Origin: Chryseolinea soli
GTDB lineage: Bacteria; Bacteroidota; Bacteroidia; Cytophagales; Cyclobacteriaceae
Length of the DNA: 64,000 nucleotides
Assembly (NCBI RefSeq): GCF_003589925.1
Contig: NZ_CP032382.1
Coordinates: forward strand, 3,720,001 to 3,784,000
Direction of reading: 5' to 3'
A program made the translations under genes and the position numbers. Each line of letters opens with the position of its first letter. Positions within the stretch are counted from its first letter, which is position 1. Below, piece by piece: positions 1-9,212 of the stretch. The notes beneath the pieces were generated by a model. It ran no database searches and was not told where the DNA came from. It saw nothing but the letters and a program-made list of their open reading frames with translations.

Positions 1-31
1 AAAGGCGACGTATCCGTAGGGCTCTAAAAGC

Positions 32-60
32 AAAAAAAGCACCCCGAAAGCTCGGGGCGC
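32..60 (-). terminator. Rho-independent terminator after the SusD gene
   Basis: Read on the minus strand, a 9-bp stem (plus-strand arms 39-47 and 52-60, one G-T pair, 4-nt loop) is followed by a run of seven T residues (plus-strand A run 32-38). It lies just beyond the stop codon of the SusD gene and ends the minus-strand SusC/SusD operon. Confidence 0.85.
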
Positions 61-83
61 TTTAATCAACTAACTAACCCAAA

Positions 84-1625
84 TCAATAGTTGTCATTTT
101 GTATGAGCACGCCTTTGCTCCGGTCAATATCGGCTTGTGGAATTGGCCAGAAGTCGAACTTAGGATTGTACACTTTTTTCTTGACGTTGGTGTTGCCTGG
201 AACGTTTTCAAACCCGTTCAGTTTGTCCATCGCAATGCCCCAACGGCGTAGGTCCATATAGCGAAGTCCTTCAAAGGCCAGTTCAACGCGACGTTCATGT
301 CTGATGTGGTTGCGCATTTCATCTTTTGTTAAACCTAGCGGCAATTCCGGCATACCAGCGCGAGCGCGAATTTCGTTAATGGCGCCATAGGCGTTAGCGG
401 GGCCGATGTTCTCGTTTTCTGCTTCGGCATACGTCAACAGCACTTCCGCGTATCGCAGCAATACCAGGTCCTGAGAGCTGATCGTGCTGTAGCCCGGGTT
501 GTTCTGAGCCGGATCCAACATTTTCTTGATGGCAAAACCTGTGGTATTTGCATTTGAACCACCTATAAAGACCGGCTGTGAATTGTACTGCATCCATCCT
601 TTGCTTGCGTCGTCGCCTGGGAAGAAGAACGATTGCCTGAGGCGCGGGTCGCGATTTTCGTAAGGGTTTAGCGGATCGTATACTGCAGAGGTAGCGATCG
701 GCAACCCATCGGCGCCTTCATACTCATCAATAAGGTCTTTCGTAGGCTGGAACGCTTGCCAGTTTCCGATAACAAGATCAATCCCTTGTGTAGGGTAGGA
801 GTTGGGAGGGAGATTCTTAATAGAGAACAAGATTTCGGGATTGTTGCTTTGTCCTGGCTTGTAGAAAATTGCATTGAAGTCATCTGCAAGGCTAGCTTTG
901 CCACCGTCAATAACGGCTTTAGCCGCCGCCGCCGCATCGGGCCATTTTCCTTGATACAAGAATACGCGTGCTTGAAAACCCTGCGCACTTGCTTTTACGG
1001 CATGACCGTCGCCGTAAGCCTGATCGGGTAATTTGCTTACAGCATCTTCCAAGTCGGCGTTAATGAGTGCGAGTACTTCTGCTCTGGTTGATTTTGCTTT
1101 TGGTTCGCGGAAGGAAGTGGTGGCTGGTTCGGTCATGATGACCACGTTACCGTAGAGCTGTGCTAAGTAGAAATAGAAGTAGGCACGGAGAAATTTTGCT
1201 TCGCCGATATATTTATTTCTGTTGCTCTCCTCCATTGGGATGTCCTTGACGTGATAGAGCAGGTCGTTAACCGCCGCAATGGCTTGGTAGCAGATGTTGT
1301 AAGTGTTGTACACATAGCCGCCGGTGTTTGGGGTTGGGCCGGAAGTGCTAATTTCGGTAAGTTGCCCATCCCACGGATACTGATTGTATCCGTCGTCAGA
1401 AAGTGCGTCCCAACCGGCAGGAAAGAACAGTGACACAGCGGCAGAGTTATTTTTTAGAAAAGCATAATTAGCTGTAAGTGAGGCTTGAACGTCACTTTCC
1501 GTTTTCCAAAAGCCTGACGACGACAGCTTATCCAGAGGTGCGACGTCCAGTTTGTCGAGGTCACAGGAAGTAGCGCTTATTAAAATCAGCAGTACTGCCA
1601 GAATGTGATTATTTAATGTCTTCAT
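84..1625 (-). CDS. RagB/SusD family nutrient-uptake outer-membrane lipoprotein
   Basis: SusD-type surface lipoproteins bind a glycan or other nutrient and form the lid of a SusC barrel. The 513-aa length is normal for the family. The N-terminus is a hydrophobic lipoprotein signal ending in ATSCD with the lipid-modified Cys at 21. The TPR-rich SusD fold is recognisable in GEAKFLRAYFYFYLAQLYG near residue 142, in NEIRARAGMPELP in the C-terminal third, and in the typical RRVELAFEGLRYMDLRRWG segment with its KFDFWPIPQADID ending. It lies 20 bp downstream of the SusC gene on the same strand, so the two are co-transcribed. The substrate cannot be read from the sequence. The neighbouring family-2 glycoside hydrolase suggests a beta-linked oligosaccharide. 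Confidence 0.93.
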   Translation of the reverse strand: MKTLNNHILAVLLILISATSCDLDKLDVAPLDKLSSSGFWKTESDVQASLTANYAFLKNNSAAVSLFFPAGWDALSDDGYNQYPWDGQLTEISTSGPTPNTGGYVYNTYNICYQAIAAVNDLLYHVKDIPMEESNRNKYIGEAKFLRAYFYFYLAQLYGNVVIMTEPATTSFREPKAKSTRAEVLALINADLEDAVSKLPDQAYGDGHAVKASAQGFQARVFLYQGKWPDAAAAAKAVIDGGKASLADDFNAIFYKPGQSNNPEILFSIKNLPPNSYPTQGIDLVIGNWQAFQPTKDLIDEYEGADGLPIATSAVYDPLNPYENRDPRLRQSFFFPGDDASKGWMQYNSQPVFIGGSNANTTGFAIKKMLDPAQNNPGYSTISSQDLVLLRYAEVLLTYAEAENENIGPANAYGAINEIRARAGMPELPLGLTKDEMRNHIRHERRVELAFEGLRYMDLRRWGIAMDKLNGFENVPGNTNVKKKVYNPKFDFWPIPQADIDRSKGVLIQNDNY

Positions 1626-1645
1626 AAGTTCGTTGTTATGAGTCT

Positions 1646-4600
1646 TTAAAGTGATGCGGACAAGCCAAGTGTGAATACCCGGTTTTGCGGATACGCGACG
1701 TAGTTACCACTGACAGAAGTTCTCTCGGGGTCTAGGCCTTTGTATTTGCTCCACGTGTGCAGATTGTCGCCGGAAAAGAAGAATCTCAGGCTTTGCATTT
1801 TGATCTTGCTGACCAGCGCTGAGGGTACTGTGTATCCTAGCGTGAGATTTTTCAGGCGCAAGAAACTTGCATCCTGCAGATAGTAGGTAGAGTTATAATT
1901 TTGGACGGCGGGATAACTATCGGCAACATAAATCCGAGGCATGGTCGTCGACGGATTGTCCGGTGTCCAGCGGTTTCGCCAGGCGGTAGTCGGTGCTGAT
2001 CCTTGTCTGAAAGGCTCGATTCCCCAGCCTGATACGTATAGTTTCTGCCCCCAGGAGCCGTAGAATTGAATTCCCAAGTCAAACCCTTTCCAAGCAAAGT
2101 TCGCGGACAGATTATAGGAGGCGACGGGATAACGGCCCTTGGTATAGGTTCTGTCGCTGGCATCGATCTTGCCGTCGCCGTTTACGTCCTTAATTTTGAG
2201 GTCACCAGGTTGCGGAACGACGGGTTGCTTCGGGGAGTTGTCAATCTCTTGCTGAGATTGAAATATTCCGTCCCATTGGTATAAATACCATTCATCAAGT
2301 TCATGCCCTTCTTCCCGGATAGAGTTGTCGGATATGTCCCGGCTTCCATAGCTTACTAATTTATTCTTGTAGTGTTGAATGTTGGCGCCCAATCTGAAAT
2401 TGATGTCCTCGGCGATCGTGCCGCGATAGGCGACTTGTGCCTCATATCCTATGTTTCTGATCTTTCCATTGTTTACCGTAGGAGCATTCAAACCTGTGTA
2501 CAAAGGTACTTGGTAAGACCGCAGAATGTCGTAGGTGTCCTTCTTGAACCAATCGAAAGAGAATTCAAGTCTATCGTTGAGCACGCGGGCATCGAAGCCA
2601 AAGTCGACCGTTTTTGTTGTTTCCCAAGTAAGGTTAGGATCAACAAGGCCTGGTGCGTAGAAACCAGTGGAGAGGCCATTGAACGGGTAAACCGATTGTG
2701 ACAAAACATTTTGGTACGGATATGTGCCGATATTCTGGTTGCCAAGTTTACCCCAGGATCCTCGCAACTTCAGGTCATTCAGCCATGACACGTTGGTAAG
2801 GAATGATTCCCTGCTGATTCGCCATCCACCGGAGAAGGCATAAAAGAGTCCCCAACGATTATCGCTCGGTAAACGGGACGTTCCATCGTAGCGGGTACTT
2901 GCTTCCAGCAAGTATTTATCATCGTAGTCGTAGTTGATACGGCCATAGTAGGAGCGAATGGCCCATTCGGCTGCTGTGCCATAATTGGTCTGTCCATCAG
3001 CGGGACCGGCGTTTAACTGGGTGAGCTGATTGGTAGGAAATTCACGACGCGATGCTCCGAGGGTATCGGCTCGGTTCTGTTCTTGCTGACCACCAGCCAG
3101 AATTTTCGCGAAATGTTTTCCCATTTGTTTTTCATAAGTCAGCTGAGAATATAAGACTGTATAAAGGTTCTGAGCTTGACCGACTTTTAGACCGAGCGTA
3201 CCGACGTCAACAAAATTTTGCGCAGACAGGTCGGAATACAAATACATGGGAATTCTGCCGCGAAAATCTGAAGATTTTGCGTTTCTGTAATTTGCACCTC
3301 CTCTTGTTTCCCAGTTTAGGCCTTTAATCAATTCAACATTAATAAATCCGTTCAACTGTGCATAAACTTCGTCGGTGTTTTGAGATAAGTTTTCGGCGAT
3401 GGCGACTGGGTTTTTGTTACCGGCCTCATTTGAATAAGCGCGGAAAGTATATCGTCCGCTGCCATCCCATAATTTGGGCGCGTAAAGTGGCGATTGTGCA
3501 AGCGTAGCGAGGAATTGATCGGTCGAACCTTGTGGTGCACCCTTCCTTTTACCATATCGGATCATGGAGTTTGTTCCGAAGGTGATGTGCTTGTTGATTT
3601 TGGTTTTCAAATTGAGCTGCAGGGTGGACTTGCGATAGTCAAAACCACGCATCACACCAGGTTGATTGGTATGTCCGAGTCCGATACTGAAGCTTGTGTT
3701 TTCGTTTCCGCCATTCACGTTGAGATAATGGTTTTGGACGTTGACGGTTCGGAACATATCACCCAGCCAATTGTGATTTGGATATTTGTTTCGATCTGTA
3801 GCGTTTCGATACAAGTCAATTTGATCTTGTGAATAAATCGGATTGAGTCCTGAATTGACGCGGGCCTCGTTGTTGAGTGCCATAAACTCAGCCGAGTTGG
3901 TTATTAAATCAGGAAGGGCCGTGGCTTTTGTGGTACCGTTGTTGAATGTATAGGTTATACTGGTTTTACCAGATTGTCCTTTTTTTGTTGTAACCACAAT
4001 CACACCATTGGCGCCACGTGCACCATAGATTGCTGCCGCGGCAGCATCCTTTAGGATGGTGACATTAGCGATGTCATTGGGGTTAAGCGCACTGATGTTT
4101 CCCGGAAGGCCATCAATAATAATTAAAGGATCAGTACCTGCGCCGCTGAAGGTTCCAATCCCGCGGATTTTAAAGTTGACACCTTCATTGCCAGGTTCGC
4201 CTGAGTTTTGAACAACCTGGAGCCCTGGGAGTTGTCCTTGTAAAAGCGCCGCCGGGTTTGTGACCACACGTTTGTTTAAGTCTTGGCCACTTACGGTTGC
4301 GACCGCACCGGTCACCTGCGCCTTGTCCTGGCTACCATATCCGACGACCACGACTTCGCCCAATGTTGTCAAGTCATCGGCTAGTACGATGGTAATTGAG
4401 GATCGGCCGGCGATGGCGACTTCCTGGGATTGAAATCCAACAAATGAAAACACTAATGGTATCGAAGTATCCGATACAGAAAGCGAATAGTTACCCCCGG
4501 CATCCGTGACGGTGCCCGTGGTAGTGCCCTTTAAGAGGACGCTTACACCGGGTAATGGATTGTTTTCGGAGTCCGTGACAGTCCCCGAGATTTGCTGCTG

Positions 4601-4708
4601 AGCCTGTGCCAGCAAGGGCAGCATGACCCACAGCATGGCAATGATCGTGACTAGTAATCGCGGTGATCGATTACGAGCCTGAATTATTTGATTTGTAGAA
4701 ATGTGCAT
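1646..4708 (-). CDS. SusC/RagA family TonB-linked outer-membrane receptor
   Basis: This TonB-dependent transporter imports the ligand captured by its SusD partner. The 1020-aa protein has a signal peptide ending near AQAQQQ (about residue 38), a CarboxypepD-regulatory-like beta domain (ISGTVTDSENNPLPGVSV, about 40-115), and a plug domain. The plug carries the SusC hallmarks DPLIIIDGLPG and ILKDAAAAAIYGARGANG around residues 190-235. The rest is a beta-barrel ending in RVFTLGLSASL, a usual barrel C-terminus. Unlike the SusC at 9213 it lacks an N-terminal STN domain, so it probably does not signal to a FecR anti-sigma factor. It is the first gene of a two-gene operon with SusD and is divergent from the glycoside hydrolase. 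Confidence 0.94.
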   Translation of the reverse strand: MHISTNQIIQARNRSPRLLVTIIAMLWVMLPLLAQAQQQISGTVTDSENNPLPGVSVLLKGTTTGTVTDAGGNYSLSVSDTSIPLVFSFVGFQSQEVAIAGRSSITIVLADDLTTLGEVVVVGYGSQDKAQVTGAVATVSGQDLNKRVVTNPAALLQGQLPGLQVVQNSGEPGNEGVNFKIRGIGTFSGAGTDPLIIIDGLPGNISALNPNDIANVTILKDAAAAAIYGARGANGVIVVTTKKGQSGKTSITYTFNNGTTKATALPDLITNSAEFMALNNEARVNSGLNPIYSQDQIDLYRNATDRNKYPNHNWLGDMFRTVNVQNHYLNVNGGNENTSFSIGLGHTNQPGVMRGFDYRKSTLQLNLKTKINKHITFGTNSMIRYGKRKGAPQGSTDQFLATLAQSPLYAPKLWDGSGRYTFRAYSNEAGNKNPVAIAENLSQNTDEVYAQLNGFINVELIKGLNWETRGGANYRNAKSSDFRGRIPMYLYSDLSAQNFVDVGTLGLKVGQAQNLYTVLYSQLTYEKQMGKHFAKILAGGQQEQNRADTLGASRREFPTNQLTQLNAGPADGQTNYGTAAEWAIRSYYGRINYDYDDKYLLEASTRYDGTSRLPSDNRWGLFYAFSGGWRISRESFLTNVSWLNDLKLRGSWGKLGNQNIGTYPYQNVLSQSVYPFNGLSTGFYAPGLVDPNLTWETTKTVDFGFDARVLNDRLEFSFDWFKKDTYDILRSYQVPLYTGLNAPTVNNGKIRNIGYEAQVAYRGTIAEDINFRLGANIQHYKNKLVSYGSRDISDNSIREEGHELDEWYLYQWDGIFQSQQEIDNSPKQPVVPQPGDLKIKDVNGDGKIDASDRTYTKGRYPVASYNLSANFAWKGFDLGIQFYGSWGQKLYVSGWGIEPFRQGSAPTTAWRNRWTPDNPSTTMPRIYVADSYPAVQNYNSTYYLQDASFLRLKNLTLGYTVPSALVSKIKMQSLRFFFSGDNLHTWSKYKGLDPERTSVSGNYVAYPQNRVFTLGLSASL

Positions 4709-5031
4709 TTGTTTTCGTTTTAGGTTTAGTTGTTTGGTTAACTACTAAGGTTTCCACTACTGCGGGCTGTGGCCGCGGTGGTGTGACAGGGAGCGTACTA
4801 CTATCCGGAATTTTGCCTTACTGTTTTCATTCTTTCGAGGTTTGTTTCAGGTGTTTAATGAGGAAACTAAGCCGGCGAGAAGCATTGCCGTATGCGTACC
4901 TTTTTATACCGGCTGTCCATATGACAAACGATTCCGGAAACGATACTCAACCTGAGAGTATAAAAAGTTTAGAGCGTTGTCTTTCAGCCAAAACCTGATT
5001 TGTCTTGTCAAACTTGAAACCATGGTATCAC
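4709..5031. other. Divergent intergenic region between SusC and the glycoside hydrolase
   Basis: This 323-bp stretch must carry the promoters of both the SusC/SusD operon and the hydrolase. I see no exact TAnnTTTG promoter, no strong palindrome and no convincing gene. A 71-codon frame at 4783-4998 has no recognisable features. Confidence 0.6.
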
Positions 5032-7605
5032 ATGAGTATCCGCACGTTTTCCCTACTTTTTATTTGTATTTTTTTGCCAATCGTTGTTTTTTCCAGATCT
5101 CCGCGAAAAACACTCAATTTTAATAGGGATTGGAAATTCAGGATTGGGGATCATGCCGGTGCCCACAAGGAAGCATTTGACGATCGCAATTGGGATCGTG
5201 TGGGTATTCCGCATTCCTTTAGTACCCCTTACTTTCTGGAAACAGATTTTTATGTCGGCTATGGCTGGTATCGTAAGGAATTTTTCTTGACAAAGGAAGA
5301 GTTTAAGCGGGCGATATCACTTGAATTCGAAGGCGTTTTTCAAGTAGCCGAAGTTTTCGTCAACGGAAATAAGGTGGGTGAACACAAAGGCGGCTATACC
5401 GGTTTTTCGTTGGAGGTTTCCAAGCACCTGCGGGAAGGAAAGAATGTTGTCGCAGTGCGAGTGAATAATCTATGGAATGCACGATTGGCGCCCCGGGCGG
5501 GCGAACATGTCTTTTCGGGTGGGATATATCGCGATGTTAAATTAGTAATTACTGATGCTGTTCACGTTGCCTGGTATGGGACATTTATTACGTGTAATAA
5601 TGTAGATAAAATGAGTGCCGATGTTAATGTAGTGACGGAACTTGTGAATGGTGAATCCGTCACCAAACATGTATTGGTGAAAACTGAATTGCTTGATCCC
5701 AGTGGCAAGTCTGTGGCCAGCCTCGTTGAACGGACAACCATATTACCGCGCGACACCGCTGTTGTGACGCAACAGTTTAATAAACTTAGCCAGCCGATCC
5801 TGTGGAACCTGAACAATCCTCAACGGTATACGGCAGTAATTTCTGTGATGGATGGCACCGATCTGATGGATGTTTACAGCACGCGGTTTGGGATTCGTAA
5901 AATAGCTTGGACTGTCGATAAAGGTTTTTTTCTTAACAACGAGCATGTTTATCTGAGGGGAGCAAACGTACATCAGGATCACGCGGGCTGGGGTGATGCG
6001 GTATCGAATGCAGGTTTGTTTCGCGATGTTAAGTTAATAAAGGATGCGGGTTTTAATTTTATACGGGGCTCCCACTATCCACATGATCCTGCCTTTGCTG
6101 AAGCCTGCGATTCGTTGGGGGTTTTGTTTTGGTCAGAGAATGCGTTTTGGGGAATTGGAGGAAGTTCTGAGAATCCAGAAGGGTATTGGAACACGAATGC
6201 TTATCCTCCACATGCTGCTGATCGCGCAGGATTTGATGCCAGCGTATTGCAGCAGCTTGCCGAAATGATCCGGATAAGCCGTAACCATCCGTCTATCATC
6301 ACATGGAGCTTATGCAATGAGCCATTCTTTACCTTGCCCGCAACTATTGAACCCCTTAGCAACTTGCTGAAACGATGTGTGACGCTTGTTCACAACATGG
6401 ACCCTACACGTCCGGCAGCCATTGGAGGTGCCCAGAGGCCGTTGGATCAAACACGCATTGATCGTTTGGGGGACATTGCTGGGTATAATGGGGATGGTGC
6501 CACGATTGAGGCCTTTCAGAATCCGGGTGTTCCAAGTGTTGTTTCTGAATACGGGAGCACGATTGCCGAGCGGCCTGGGGACTACTCGCCGGGATGGGGG
6601 GACTTGTCCAAAGACAACGGTATGGAGCTTCATCCATGGCGAAGTGGCCAGGCGATTTGGTGTGCCTTCGATCATGGTTCCATCGCTGGGTCACGTCTGG
6701 CCCGCATGGGAATAATCGATTACTTCCGTATTCCGAAGCGTTCCTGGTTTTGGTATCGGAATAACAGCTTGAATATTCCGCCACCTGCATGGCCTAAACC
6801 AGGGGAGGCGACAGCGCTAGTATTGAGCAGCGACAAGATGGTTGTAGGTACTGACGGGACCGATGATGTGATGTTGACGGTGACTGTTGTCGATATGGCC
6901 GGCATACCCATCGCGAATTCGCCTGCAGTGACCTTGCGCGTGGTTAGTGGTCCCGGCCAGTTCCCGACGGGGCGAAGTATTACGTTCGAACCGGGGAGCC
7001 TGATAGGGATTGTGGATGGACTGGCGGCAATTGAATTCAGGTCCTTCTTTGCCGGTAATACTGAGATATGGGCCGAATCTGCCGGTCTAATAACTGGGAG
7101 GCTTAAATTGTCCTTCACAGGAGATGTCACATTTGTCGAGGGGAACCCTCAAAATGATCGGGTAGGCCCGGTGCTCTTGGCGCCGAAGGAACATGGTCAA
7201 CGACGAGTTTTAGTTTTTGGAAGGAATAATCCAACGTTTGCCAGCAGTTCAAACCAGGGACATGGAGCGGGTTTCGCAACTGACGGTAGTCCTGCTACAT
7301 GGTGGGAGCCGGCAGGCGAAGACAACCATCCTTCCTTAACGGTCCATATGGAGCGGGGGGTCAACGTATCTGATGTAAAATTGGAATTTCCTTCAAAAGC
7401 TATTTGGCAGTATAAGGTGGAGGTTTCTGACAATCAGACGGACTGGACGCTGGTTTCTGATAACATGAACCGTATCAGACCGGAAAATAATGTACATCTT
7501 AAAGTCAAAGGGGTAAAGGCAGGAAGCTATTTACGGGTGTCGTTCAAGTCATCTTCGACCGCTAAGCTTGCTGAAATAAAGATTACCGGTACGCAGGACA
7601 ACTAA
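5032..7605 (+). CDS. Secreted glycoside hydrolase family 2 (beta-galactosidase-like) with C-terminal discoidin-like domain
   Basis: It hydrolyses a beta-glycosidic bond outside the cytoplasm, most likely a beta-galactoside or related sugar. I chose the ATG at 5032, which begins directly with a signal peptide (about residues 1-22). An upstream TTG at 5005 would add nine residues. The order is a jelly-roll sugar-binding domain (GYGWYRKEFF near 82), an Ig-like domain, a TIM barrel with the general acid/base Glu430 in WSLCNEP and the nucleophile Glu506 in VVSEYGS, an invasin-like Ig domain (about 600-700), and a C-terminal F5/8-type (CBM32-like) fold from about residue 740 with ATDGSPATWWEP. At 857 aa it is typical of PUL-associated GH2 enzymes. 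It is divergent from the SusC/SusD pair and presumably degrades the same glycan. Exact specificity cannot be assigned. Confidence 0.9.
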   Translation: MSIRTFSLLFICIFLPIVVFSRSPRKTLNFNRDWKFRIGDHAGAHKEAFDDRNWDRVGIPHSFSTPYFLETDFYVGYGWYRKEFFLTKEEFKRAISLEFEGVFQVAEVFVNGNKVGEHKGGYTGFSLEVSKHLREGKNVVAVRVNNLWNARLAPRAGEHVFSGGIYRDVKLVITDAVHVAWYGTFITCNNVDKMSADVNVVTELVNGESVTKHVLVKTELLDPSGKSVASLVERTTILPRDTAVVTQQFNKLSQPILWNLNNPQRYTAVISVMDGTDLMDVYSTRFGIRKIAWTVDKGFFLNNEHVYLRGANVHQDHAGWGDAVSNAGLFRDVKLIKDAGFNFIRGSHYPHDPAFAEACDSLGVLFWSENAFWGIGGSSENPEGYWNTNAYPPHAADRAGFDASVLQQLAEMIRISRNHPSIITWSLCNEPFFTLPATIEPLSNLLKRCVTLVHNMDPTRPAAIGGAQRPLDQTRIDRLGDIAGYNGDGATIEAFQNPGVPSVVSEYGSTIAERPGDYSPGWGDLSKDNGMELHPWRSGQAIWCAFDHGSIAGSRLARMGIIDYFRIPKRSWFWYRNNSLNIPPPAWPKPGEATALVLSSDKMVVGTDGTDDVMLTVTVVDMAGIPIANSPAVTLRVVSGPGQFPTGRSITFEPGSLIGIVDGLAAIEFRSFFAGNTEIWAESAGLITGRLKLSFTGDVTFVEGNPQNDRVGPVLLAPKEHGQRRVLVFGRNNPTFASSSNQGHGAGFATDGSPATWWEPAGEDNHPSLTVHMERGVNVSDVKLEFPSKAIWQYKVEVSDNQTDWTLVSDNMNRIRPENNVHLKVKGVKAGSYLRVSFKSSSTAKLAEIKITGTQDN

Positions 7606-7877
7606 CTACAAGCAAGAATAGCATTGATTAAAAATGTTGGTGACGGGCAAAATCGGGGCGCCGCGGAGCGGTTCGAATTTTACATCCTCCTCCCAGGAAA
7701 GCTCTAAAATGCGGAACGAGACCTCGACTACCGTTGGTATCTGAAGGTATAACGGCGATAACACGCTTTACTAAATCGATTGATATTCAGTTTAAGAAGG
7801 GTGTTAATAAAAAGTTACTTTCCTATTAAGGGATAGTGTGGATTTTTCGCGCTATACTGTTGGCAGTAAATATTTTT

Positions 7878-9035
7878 ATGAGCTCCAAATTACCACCAAA
7901 GGAAGTACAAGAGTTAGCCTACAAATGGAGGAAGGGGACCATTACTCCGGAAGAAAAAGCCAAACTGGAAGACTGGTACAACCAGGAACCGACTGACGAA
8001 ATTCTTTGGAGTCGGCATGATGACGAAGAGACATTGAAGAACAGTCTACTGGAGAAGATCAATATTGAAGTAGATGGAGAAGAAACTAAGGTAGTGCCTT
8101 TCCCGACCAGTACAATAAGGTATGTGAAATATGCTGCAGCAGCCATGATCGTAACGGCGGTGACCTTGTGGTATACGGTTGATTTTAATTCTCAGACGCA
8201 AGTAGATCATACTATCGCGCAAACGAATATTGATCGGCTACCCGGAAGAGATGCCGCTACCTTGACATTGGGAGATGGTTCTGTGGTGCAGTTGGAGGAA
8301 GTGGGAGATGGGACGATTTCCACGCAGGGGAACGTCGTGGTGAGCAAGAAAGGTGGTCAGGTTTCGTACCTCACGCCGGCTGATGATAATGGTGGCGAGG
8401 TTCATATTAATACTATTAGCACGGCGCGCGGGAACCAATATAAGCTTGAGCTCTCGGACGGTACAATGGTATGGATGAATTCGGCATCATCGATGCGATT
8501 CCCCGCGCATTTTGCTGACGACTTGCGCGAAGTTGAGCTTACAGGTGAGGCGTATTTTGAGGTTGCGAAAGATGCTAAACGACCGTTCGTGGTAAAATCC
8601 GGTGACGCTGTGGTCGAGGTGCTGGGAACACACTTTAATATCAATGCATACGAAGACGAGGGGTATATAAGAACAACTCTGTTGGAGGGGGCGGTGAAAG
8701 TAAGGAATAAGGACTCGTTTGTGATCATCAAACCTGGTGAGCAGGCTGTGCAAAAGCAACAGCAGAGAGATATTCAGAAGAGCCAGGTTGACGTGGAGCA
8801 AGTAATGGCTTGGCAGCAGGGGTTCTTTGAATTCAATAATTCATCCTTGCAAGAAATAATGAGACAGATAAGCAGATGGTACGATGTCGACGTCCGTTTC
8901 GAAGGAGCATCGAAAGGGAAGAAGTATGGAGGACGTATCAGTAGACATACAAATTTGAAGGACATCCTGAATCTTTTGCGCGCCAGTGGCGCCGATTTCG
9001 CGATGGAGGACGGCGTGCTGGTTGTAAGGTCTTAA
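7878..9035 (+). CDS. FecR family anti-sigma factor
   Basis: FecR proteins span the inner membrane, hold an ECF sigma factor and release it when the cognate TonB-dependent receptor signals. The start chosen is the ATG at 7878, giving 385 aa. A GTG at 7836 would add 14 residues that do not fit the family. A cytoplasmic N-terminus (about 1-78) is followed by one membrane helix (about 82-100). A periplasmic FecR domain follows, with STARGNQYKLELSDGTMVWM and EAYFEVAKDAKRPFVV, then a DUF4974-like C-terminal domain around FFEFNNSSLQEIMRQIS. It heads the plus-strand cluster and precedes an STN-containing SusC, the normal partner. No sigma-factor gene lies directly upstream, which is unusual. The nearest is at 29583-30158. 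Confidence 0.92.
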   Translation: MSSKLPPKEVQELAYKWRKGTITPEEKAKLEDWYNQEPTDEILWSRHDDEETLKNSLLEKINIEVDGEETKVVPFPTSTIRYVKYAAAAMIVTAVTLWYTVDFNSQTQVDHTIAQTNIDRLPGRDAATLTLGDGSVVQLEEVGDGTISTQGNVVVSKKGGQVSYLTPADDNGGEVHINTISTARGNQYKLELSDGTMVWMNSASSMRFPAHFADDLREVELTGEAYFEVAKDAKRPFVVKSGDAVVEVLGTHFNINAYEDEGYIRTTLLEGAVKVRNKDSFVIIKPGEQAVQKQQQRDIQKSQVDVEQVMAWQQGFFEFNNSSLQEIMRQISRWYDVDVRFEGASKGKKYGGRISRHTNLKDILNLLRASGADFAMEDGVLVVRS

Positions 9036-9212
9036 CCATCCTTTGGTGTAAGGTATATCCACCACTGTTCAATGTTTTTAGTTGAAGTTGAATTGTATTG
9101 ACCTAATTTGGTCGGTGCACGATGCCTTATTGTGTTTTTTTAGACCACCTAAACTGTACAACTATATACCTATGCGTAATGCACATGTCTAAAATAAACC
9201 TTACCTAAACCT

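Noticed and set aside
4783..4998. 71-codon plus-strand frame before the glycoside hydrolase
   Set aside because: No motif, no signal peptide and low complexity of evidence; it lies in a divergent promoter region.
7660..7710. tRNA-like GGTTCGAAT segment
   Set aside because: No T-stem complement, acceptor stem or anticodon arm could be built around it.
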